A DNA stretch of 64,000 nucleotides from Diadophis punctatus similis (lineage: Eukaryota; Chordata; Lepidosauria; Squamata; Dipsadidae). Positions 55,960-64,000 of this stretch are shown here, one piece after another (within the stretch, counting starts at the first letter, position 1; each line of letters starts with the position of its first letter). Position numbers and translations under genes: made by a program. Location of the stretch: the NCBI GenBank assembly GCA_023053685.1, contig JALIGW010000005.1, forward strand, positions 18,238,501 through 18,302,500, read 5' to 3'. The notes under the pieces were generated by a model. That model saw nothing but the letters and a program-made list of their open reading frames with translations. It was not told the DNA's origin and searched no databases.

Positions 55960-56790
55960 TGCATTATAAACCACACACTCCATTTTTCAGTTCCTGAACA
56001 TTCAGTGGTTTAAAACTACTTTCCCCGAATGATCTCAGTTATGAGGTCATCCTTGTCTCTGTAAGTAAACTATTCCAAAAGAGGGGTGCCATAACAGAGC
56101 ATGCAGTCACACCTACCATCAATTTTACACCCTGAACAGAAGCTGTAATTTCTTCTCATATCAGCTGAGCAGACTCTACTGATAAGATATCCAGATAGCC
56201 AATTCCTTGAATTATTCATAGAAGCAAAGCAGCAACCAATTCAGCTCCCACAACACAGGTGATACATGGCAATATTGGCACCTACCTGTAATCAAGCGGG
56301 CTCTTAAATTTTATGAAGTTGTAAGTTCATGAAAGTCCCTTCATATAAAATATAGGAGACGAAATGGCAGAACCTGGGGCTGGAGTTAAAAGACGGATCA
56401 GCCTAGAATCCCTATGGAGCCATAAGTGAACTAAGTCCAACCTCCCTTGAATTCTGTTGATCATTATCTAACCCCAAGCAGGTGTTAACTATTAGTTGAG
56501 AAGATAATTAACAATAAATCAGTTTAATTGGGCCTGACCTTTTGCACCCGACATAAAGTGAGTTATAGTAATCCAGTTGTGAGATATTGAGGTCATGGAG
56601 TGTTTTTTTGCTACCTTGTTTTTTCCATTCTGTGAACGAGAATAAAAGCTGGCATACCAACCCAAACCTAAGCAGATGTTCTCCTGGCCATGACCTCCAT
56701 CTGTTCTTCCCTGAAGGAGCAGAACCCCTTCAGGGAAATGCAACTGAATCCAGTGCCAAACAAATTGTGTCGGAACTGGATAGTTTCCTA
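55960..56790 (-). mobile_element. old LINE-like repeat (same type as 2040-2655)
   Basis: AACTATTCCAAAAGAGGGGT, GTTATAGTAATCCAGTTGTG and AAACCTAAGCAGATGTTCTC resemble a degenerate 5' region of an L2/CR1-type LINE. No coding frame. Assignment uncertain. Confidence 0.35.
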
Positions 56791-56800
56791 AAACATAGCC

Positions 56801-57225
56801 CAGTGATGGCAAACCTTTTTTTCCTCGGGTGCCGAAATAGTGCGCACGCACGCTATCATACGTGCATGCGTGCCCACACCCATAATTCAAAGCCCCCCAC
56901 TCACCCCACCCCCCTGCGCATGCATGCGTGACCCCCCCCACTCCCCCGGTTTCCGACTTCCAGTGGGCCCGGTAGGCCCGTTTTTTGCCCTCCCCAGGCT
57001 CCAGAGGCTTTCTTGGAGCTTGGGGAGGGCGAAAACGCTCTCCCTGCCACCCCGGAGGCCCTCCAGAGGCCGAAATCGCCCTCTCAGAGCCTCTGTGCGA
57101 GCCAAAAATCAGCTGGCGGGCACGCACATGCGTGCTGGAGCTGAGCTAGGGCAATGGCTCGCGTGCCGGCAGATATGGCTCCACGTGCCACCTGTGGGAC
57201 CCGTGCCATAGGTTCGCCATCACTG
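56801..57225 (-). mobile_element. hAT-type MITE, CAGTGATGGCGAACC family (inverted)
   Basis: Starts CAGTGATGGCAAACC and ends GGTTCGCCATCACTG. The perfect duplication ACATAGCC lies at 56793-56800 and 57226-57233. The interior is GC-rich and its 202-codon minus-strand frame is not a transposase. Near the right end it carries GCCACCTGTGGGACCCGTGC, the reverse of the left part of the 2670 copy. Confidence 0.93.
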
Positions 57226-57354
57226 ACATAGCCACTCCAACTTGGCAGGATAGGTCTTAGTCTAAATCTCTTTTTCTTCATTCAAGCACTAGTAGCTTTC
57301 AGTGTGAAGGTATACAATTGGGTACATAATTTTGTAAACTGACTATAAAGGTCA

Positions 57355-58760
57355 AGCAAATCAATCCTCTGCTCAGTTCAGGATTCACTAGAATTTCTCT
57401 GATAAATGACCATCCAGTTTCTGTTCAAGGTCTCAGGTGAAGGAGAACACACCTCATCATTTGGCTGCCTGAACCTTTGTGTCAACAGTCCTGTTGGCAT
57501 ATAAAGCATAAGAAACCCCTGGGACATTTTTTTTAACCGAGTATAACTTCACTGATATATCTATATAGGCACAGAAGAAGTAAAGCCAGTTCTAAAGTTC
57601 CAGACTCCACTGGAAGACCACAATAACACTTTATTGAGATAAGTTGCAGTAATAGAATCTTGAAAGCCTGATCCTATTTTACCTCCCTTCTTTCTTATAT
57701 CCCAGTGAATCAAGGTTTGGATTAGGCCTGCCTGGATCTCTTCTGAATGTTACCTTGTTTCACAGAACTTAAGATATGTTTTAGCCCTTTTGGCTTATTT
57801 AACCGTTTTTGCCTATTTCCCTCAAGGTCATTTCTCTGATTCTTTTACACATGTCCAGATATTTAACTGTTCCTTACAAGTTTGGTTTCCAGGTGCTTCA
57901 CCATCTTGGTAGCCCTCCATAGCAATTGTTTTTATGTTTTTCTGTTTTTATTTGTTTATTTATTCTCATTTTAATTCTTTTTTTCTGAACTGAAGGCAAC
58001 ATCATACCCAATGGTCCCTTCTCCAAATTTCCCACAGCAACCACACGAAGTGAGTTGGGACAAGAGAAGGTGAGTGGCCCAAAATCACCCAGCAGGTTTT
58101 TCACATCAAAAGAAGGACTCATGGTCTTGTGGTTTTTAGCTCAGCACTTTAGCTATTTCCGATTGGCTTTCTTTATTACTGTCCATTTGGAACTGTGATG
58201 CCCAGAACTGAACACAGTTCCAGAGCAGAGCAGAGTAGGAAAATGGCTTAATTTCTCTATGTTTCTGCTAATGATAACATTTGTCTTTTTAGCAGCTTCA
58301 TCACACTGCTGGCTCTTGTTTAATATGTGGTTGATCAGAACACCTGATCCTTTTCATAAATTTTACTTTCAAGCCAGGTTTCCCATTATATATTCCTGAT
58401 TTACATTTTCCCCCCTGCGCAGATGAAGAACTTTACATTTCATTCTCTTAAATACCATCTTATTTATTTCAGTCCACTGCTGACGCCTGACAATATGTTT
58501 TTGAATCTTTCTTCTTTCCTCTGAGGTATTAATCACTTTTCCCAGTTTTGTGCAATCTGCAAACATTATAAGTGCCTCAACTACAATCATCCAAGTCATT
58601 GATAAAAATGATGAAAAGAACATAGCCCAGGTACAACCCTATAGTGCTCCATGCAATACTTCCTTCCATGCTAAAATGGAATAATTAATAAGATACTTTG
58701 GATGAAATGATTCAGTCAACTGTCAGTCCATTTGACTTCCATTCTGTCAGTGATACTACC
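57355..58760 (-). mobile_element. old CR1 LINE, antisense, interrupted by a SINE
   Basis: ATGACCATCCAGTTTCTGTT, CATCTTGGTAGCCCTCC, TGATGCCCAGAACTGAACAC and GATTTACATTTTCCCCCCTG keep CR1 antisense order. The minus-strand frame 58369-58623 has FADCTKLGKVINTSEERRKI and NKMVFKRMKCKVLHLRRGEN, with the catalytic FADD changed to FADC, so the enzyme is dead. It is more diverged than the CR1 at 21161. The segment 57490-57880 is poorly matched. Confidence 0.72.
57935..58165 (-). mobile_element. old tRNA-derived SINE, antisense, inside CR1
   Basis: In antisense: TGGCCCAAAATCACCCAGCA, then AAGGACTCATGGTCTTGTGG (B-box region), then AGCTCAGCACTTTAGCTATT (A-box side). CR1 words continue on both sides. Strongly diverged. 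Confidence 0.6.
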
Positions 58761-58817
58761 TTGGCATGGTGTACTATGTCTTTGGCATTCCCCTAATCTA
58801 TTAATTTATTCTATGCA

Positions 58818-58906
58818 TAGAAGTGTCCCGGGTGGGTGGGCGAAGTCTCCCGCCACTGCCGCTACCGGTTCACTGAATTGGGCCGAATCGGGAGCAACCC
58901 ACCACT
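58818..58906. mobile_element. truncated hAT-type MITE, CAGTGGTGGGTT family
   Basis: Contains CCGCTACCGGTTCACTGAAT and ends GAGCAACCCACCACTG, identical in layout to the right end of the 4838 copy. The left end is missing. Confidence 0.82.
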
Positions 58907-58909
58907 GTT

Positions 58910-59820
58910 TAGTATGGCTGAAAAGTGTCTATGGACACTATGGCTGAAGATTCTCTAGCCATGTGAATGGATAATCTCTCTCAGTGTGAGAGATGATGCC
59001 CATGGGGAGGTGTGTGATGACTGCAGTGAACCAGCAGTTTCCCAGGAAGAAGGGAACACATTCCAAAAATGGGAAGGCAGACACGAGTCAACACAGCCTA
59101 GAGTTGGAATTGGAGGCAGAGGCAGAGAATAAGAATAGTCACACTCTAGAATCTTCCAGGCTATTCAGATGACAATAGTAAGGGTTTAATCTGGCAAGAT
59201 TCTGTCTATTCTGTTTAAGCAAATAAAGAACTGAACTCTGGATGAATTGTTCTACATCATCCTTATCTTGACACCCAGTGGTCTCATGTAGAACTCCATC
59301 TTGATCTATCTCAAGCTTAACCTGTCCTTCCCCTTTAGCTTAAGGAAGAGCAACTTTGTTTCCCTCTCCTTCCTGGAATCAATAGCAGGAAATGTGTCAA
59401 AACAAGGGCTAGTATAAATGAATAATAATGAGTGGGATCCAAAGATAGAAATACTGTAGGTTCACATAATTTCCTGAGATGCCAAGAACATTTCTTGGGA
59501 GCCTTCTTGGTCCCTTTCCAATGTTGTGGTTTTGACAAGTGAGGAACTCATCTTAGAGGCTTTCATGGAGACCTGGAGGTCATATATAGCCCTTGGGTGT
59601 TGAATCTTGATGGAATATATTTACTTAACAGATATCCTCATAAGGGTCATCAGGTTATCACTTGAAACCTGTTGCAGCATGCAGGAAATAAGCTCCATTA
59701 AGTAAGTTAATTCCTGAGTCAAAATACACAGGGTGGTATTGCATGACTGATTAATAGTAATTCAATATTGTCATGGAGCTGACAGTTTGTTTATGACAAA
59801 GAAAATCCAGCATTTATTTA
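58910..59820. other. no recognisable feature
   Basis: No repeat, exon or RNA gene was recognised. Confidence 0.5.
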
Positions 59821-61990
59821 GTTATCGTAGGGGTGGCAAAGAAAGGAGGGACACCTTGCAGATTGCAGAGAGAGGCAACTCTCCTGCTTGATCTGAGGCT
59901 CACTCTCCTATTCAACAACAAGGAAAGAGAGGCGGCCATTATGGCCATCGGGAAGCTGGGACAATCAAAGAAAGAAATATGCTGGATTGGTGTTTCAACA
60001 GTGGACTGGAGCTCGGTGAGATGATCTTCAACTTCTTTACTAGAGATTAAACCCCAAAGAAAAGAAACTCCAAAAAGACAATTCTCCAAAATGTTTAAAG
60101 AGGCTAACAATTACTTAGAGGAAGACTACAGACTCAAAAGAAAATGAAACCTAAGAGAGGATATAATTTTTAAAATATAGAATGACTAGATTTGAACATT
60201 TTATTGGCAACATCTTGAAAAGGCATTTTAAAATGCTGGAAGCATTGGACTATATTTTTACAAGGCTGGGAAGACCTTGAAATAATCTCTAATACTGAGT
60301 GGAGGTAAACACATCTGGAAGACTGTGTTTTTTGCTGTATACTGTTTGATACCTATTTGTTTCATGATTAAGGAGGGAAAATGTCTGAGACTTTTTGAAG
60401 ATTGCTAAGTAGAGTGGTTCACAAACACTTGGAACTATTATTGGAATCAAAGAGCTGGTTAGATGGCTGATGAAGACAAGGGAAAATCTGGAAGGAGTAA
60501 ACTGACTGGTGGAGGACTATAAAGAATTATAAATATTGCGTACTTCAAGGAATGACTCTGGGACTGAGTGAATAGTTTTAAGGTTGGCTTTTTAATGTTA
60601 CAGACAACTAAGAGTGTGGGATTTTGATAGATTTGTGAGTAATTTTTGGACTTATTAAAATAAGATAAAATGCTTCAACAGGAAATAACAAGTATATTTC
60701 AAGAAGAAATGTCATCGATGTTTCAAAGTATCTATGAAACTCTAACAAAGAACCACAGGGAGATAGAGGATCTGATGTATGATATAGCTGTGAGACTAGA
60801 AAATGTTCAGCAAATAACAATGAAAAATGAACAGGAAACCCAGGAAATAGAGGAAAGAATAGAAAAAACAGGAAGGGAAAGAGGAGACAAAATAACAAAC
60901 AAACCTAAAATATAAGGAGAAGGAAGAGATAATTAAAATGGATGAAACAGATCAAGCTGACAATATATTTAGAGACTTAAAAATAGAATTGTATAAGCAG
61001 AAAGACATTCTTGAAGAGACAGTCATAGGCATAGTGAAGATCTGGCAGCGAGAGGCAAAGGTAGAAGAGGGAACACTTAGACCAAGAAAGAATGATATAG
61101 GGAGACATAAAACTTCAAAGGAGGAGTATGGAAAGCATGCCAAAAAATTAATAAGAATTGATATACTAAAACGAATGAGAGATGACGGGTAGAAATAGAA
61201 TATTCATCAATATAAGATATGTGCCATCAAGATTTAGAATAAAGGTAGGAATTAGAAAGAGGGAAAATATTGTTATTTATACTTCTATATAATGTTTTAA
61301 AATTAATATGTAGAGGGAAGGATGATTGTATTATATACCTTTAAATAACATTATTAAGGTTACCATGGTTATTAGCATTGAGCAATATAATATAATATTG
61401 AACAACTAAATGATGAGGGATTATATACAAGGTGGAGTACATATTACTTGTTAACAACTTTAATTGCATATTTATGTTATGATAATGATGTGAGTATGAC
61501 TAATGTAATTAATATAATTAAAATGGATAATTTATTTATTAATCAGATTTATTAATGAGATTTATATGCCGCCTCATAGTGCAAGCACTCTCTAAGCGGT
61601 TTACACCATTAAGCAATGTATATATTTACATTGCACCCAACAATCTGGGTCCTCATTTTACCTACCTCGGAAGGATGGAAGGCTGAGTCAACCCTGAGCC
61701 AGTGAGATTTGAACAGCTGAACTCAAATCACAGTCAGCTAAAGTAGCCTGCAGTACTGCTCTCTAACCACTGTGCCACGTCGGCTCTTTAGAAACGAATA
61801 AGAGACGAAGCAAAGAAATAGAATACTTACTAACATAAGATTGGTGTTATCAAGATACGAAATAGAGGTAGAAATCAGAAAGGGGAAAATACTACAATGA
61901 ATATTGTTATATAACATGTTAAAATCAGCAAGTAGATAAAAGGATAAGAAGTTGAAAGATGATTGTATTCTGTATAACGTTATTAGAAAG
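59821..61990 (+). mobile_element. second L1-like unit, decayed, ORF1-like only (tentative)
   Basis: The 5' part has GGCCATTATGGCCATCGGGA, similar to GGCGATCGG in the 48917 element. Frames at 60670-60915 and 60938-61192 encode a glutamate/lysine-rich coiled coil (IFQEEMSSMFQSIYETLTKN, LENVQQITMKNEQETQEIEE) separated by stops; no RRM is clear. The following AT-rich region is repeated: AGAAATAGAATATTCATCAA near 61192 and AGAAATAGAATACTTACTAA near 61814, with a SINE between. No reverse transcriptase frame. Borders uncertain. Confidence 0.45.
61548..61786 (-). mobile_element. Sauria-type SINE (antisense), AAAT-tail subfamily
   Basis: TGAGATTTATATGCCGCCTC, CTCTCTAAGCGGTTTACACC, CCCAACAATCTGGGTCCTCA, GATTTGAACAGCTGAAC and TAACCACTGTGCCACG in the same order as the copy at 19939, with a short centre. 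It lies inside the decayed L1-like unit. Confidence 0.9.
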
Positions 61991-61991
61991 A

Positions 61992-62550
61992 TGTGAGTAT
62001 GATTAATGTAAGGTGATCAAAATTGTCAATTTTATTATTATTATTGGGCATCAAAATTAATACCCAGAAGTACCCAGAATGTACTTATATATGGGATTTT
62101 AAATCTGAATAATCCTATATAATTCCTTTCATCCACACTTCTCCAAGCTGGTACAATCCAGCTTGGAGAAATCTGTCAATTTGAAACACGTGGGAATTAT
62201 ATTGCAAGACATGATATCAAAGGAGGTTGCTGTAAATGGTCATTACCATACAGCAGTGTTTTTAAACAGTGCTCATGCTGGGCTTTGGGAAGAAGGAATT
62301 CCCTTTATCTCTCTGTCACATTCTCACCATTGGAAAGGTATTCTGATATAGGTTTGTTTAGGAACAGCTGTTGTAGCTTCAGGCACTATGCCAAAGGAGA
62401 CCCTAGAATTAGATGTTCCAATTAATTCAGTTAAAGTGTTGAATGCTTTACAAGTAGGATGACTTTTATTTCTTCTGCAGTGGTTTGACTCTATTCTGAT
62501 GAAGGAGATGATTGTTGCATATGTATGAACCATGATGACTCCCAAATTTG
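61992..62550. other. no recognisable feature
   Basis: AT-rich; no supported feature. Confidence 0.5.
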
Positions 62551-62554
62551 AATA

Positions 62555-63107
62555 CCCGTATATACTCGAGTATAGACCGACCCGAATATAAGCCGAGGCA
62601 CCTAATTTTACCACAAAAAACTGGAAAAGTTATTGACTCGAGTATAAGCCTAGGGTGGGAAATGCAGCAGCTACCGGTAAATTTCAAAAATAAAAATAGA
62701 TACCAATGGCCTCCTATGACACACGGCACAGTGATTCCTATCATTGGATCACTGTACCAGAGGAGGTGGGACATCGCTATGTGGCTGCTTGCCATAACAA
62801 GGAGGAGGTGGGACATCGTTGCAGAGCGGCAGGAGGGGGAGGAAGGGGAATCGTAAGACAGCCATGCATTACATTAGAACGTGAGGAGGGGGGATGGTGC
62901 GGTGCGCGCTGCGCGGCAAACTGACACAGAGGGAGGGGAAACTCACAGAAGCCGGGCCATTCACAAGCATCACCCAGTGGCATGGCCCCGCCCCTTTTTC
63001 TCCTCCATTTCGGGCAAATTTTTCACTGACTCAAGTATAAGCCGAGGCGGCTTTTTTCAGCCCAAAAAGTGGGCTGAAAAACTCGGCTTATACTTGAGTA
63101 TATACGG
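62555..63107. mobile_element. TA-flanked MITE with CCGTATATACTCGAGTATA ends
   Basis: The left CCGTATATACTCGAGTATA and right TATACTTGAGTATATACGG are inverted repeats with TA at 62553-62554 and 63108-63109. GTATAAGCCGAGGC occurs near each end. Near the right end AGCCCAAAAAGTGGGCT forms a small hairpin. The middle is GC-rich and non-coding. Layout and TA flanks suggest a Tc1/mariner-like element. Confidence 0.82.
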
Positions 63108-63130
63108 TATATGCTGGAGGAGAAAAACAG

Positions 63131-63388
<258 letters not shown>

Positions 63389-63436
63389 CTAATCTACCGG
63401 TCTATCTTTATCACATTTTAGACCACCTATCTCAGT

Positions 63437-63575
63437 ATAAGAGAATAACAAAGTTGGAAGGGACCTTGGAGGTCTTCTAGTCTAACCCCTTGCTCAAATA
63501 GGAAATCCTGTAACATTTCAGACAAATGGTTTTCAAATTTCTTCTTAAAAATCTCTCTTGGACATTGAAGGAATG
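63437..63575 (-). mobile_element. CR1 LINE 3' end (antisense)
   Basis: AAGTTGGAAGGGACCTTGGA, TCTTCTAGTCTAACCCC and ACATTTCAGACAAATGGTTT follow CR1 3' order. Short and 5' truncated. Confidence 0.85.
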
Positions 63576-64000
63576 TAGGAATGACAAAAAGCTCTAAGAT
63601 CTGCTTCTCTATACCATTTAATTTCATGTGTTAATCAGACTTAATATTGAAAAAGTTGTAAATGATTTTCAGTGATCTGCAGACAGCTAAAATAATTTTA
63701 CATATTCTTTTGTATATTTAAAATAATAAGATGTGAAAGAGAAATCAAGATGGACATAATCTAGTAGTTCTAAAATACAAATGATAATGAACAGGGGAAA
63801 GAGAATAAACATTTATGAGTGTGAGCCCCAGCTTGGAAATAGTCAATCAAGTAGCAGTAGAACGACCAAAAGTAATGCTTTTCTCTATCCATCTACCCAG
63901 TATTCTGTAATTTAAACAATGCCAGATCTGCAATGTTGATGACTGTCTGACTGCCCTCCAGTTAGATAGTTCTACTGTACATGATTAATAAGTAAAATAA
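63576..64000. other. no recognisable feature
   Basis: AT-rich to the end of the window; no supported feature. Confidence 0.5.

Noticed and set aside
56519..57127. 202-codon minus-strand frame in GC-rich DNA
   Set aside because: It runs across the border of a hAT-type MITE into older repeat DNA and has no transposase or other domain.

Overview
This window looks like nuclear DNA from a squamate reptile, most likely a snake. The evidence is the repeat content: Sauria-type tRNA SINEs with a BovB-like 3' tail, CR1, L2 and Rex/CR1-like LINEs, R4/Dong-like LINE ends, Penelope-like 3' fragments, an L1-type element, several hAT-type MITE families, and many long microsatellites. I found no host protein-coding exon, tRNA, rRNA or other host RNA gene. 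Almost every open reading frame is either part of a retrotransposon or an artefact of a simple repeat. All family names come from pattern recognition, not from a database search.

Layout. 0-8.6 kb: a Penelope-like 3' end, a run of short hAT-type MITEs with 8-bp target duplications, a tRNA SINE, and a nested block (6.59-8.23 kb) in which a TA-flanked MITE holds a second MITE, which holds a solo LTR, plus a separate SINE. 8.6-20 kb: mostly unrecognised AT-rich sequence, an antisense SINE split by a MITE and a solo LTR (10.9-11.95 kb), a Rex/CR1-like LINE split by a second type of solo LTR (16.3-17.4 kb), and an R4-like 3' end. 19.8-25.7 kb: large microsatellites, an antisense CR1 with reverse-transcriptase coding remains, and an antisense LINE lying back-to-back with a sense CR1. 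26.8-33.8 kb: SINEs, a Penelope-like fragment, an R4/Dong-like LINE next to a (TAA)n tract, and three further solo LTRs of one family (five in the window). 35-45 kb: small MITEs, a mariner-like MITE with a 147-bp tandem array, and several LINE ends. 45-56 kb: decayed LINE coding sequence, MITEs, and a nest in which an L1-type element with an apparently intact ORF1 but no ORF2 lies inside an LTR inside a MITE. 56-64 kb: a hAT-type MITE, an old CR1, a second decayed ORF1-only L1-like unit, a large TA-flanked MITE and microsatellites.

The most useful signals are the ORF1-only (HAL1-like) L1, a split in target-site pattern between MITE families that matches the published Buster versus Ac hAT signatures, NRF1-like palindromes carried by two MITE families, the R4/Dong-like LINE bordered by TAA repeats, and nests whose insertion order can be read from intact target duplications.
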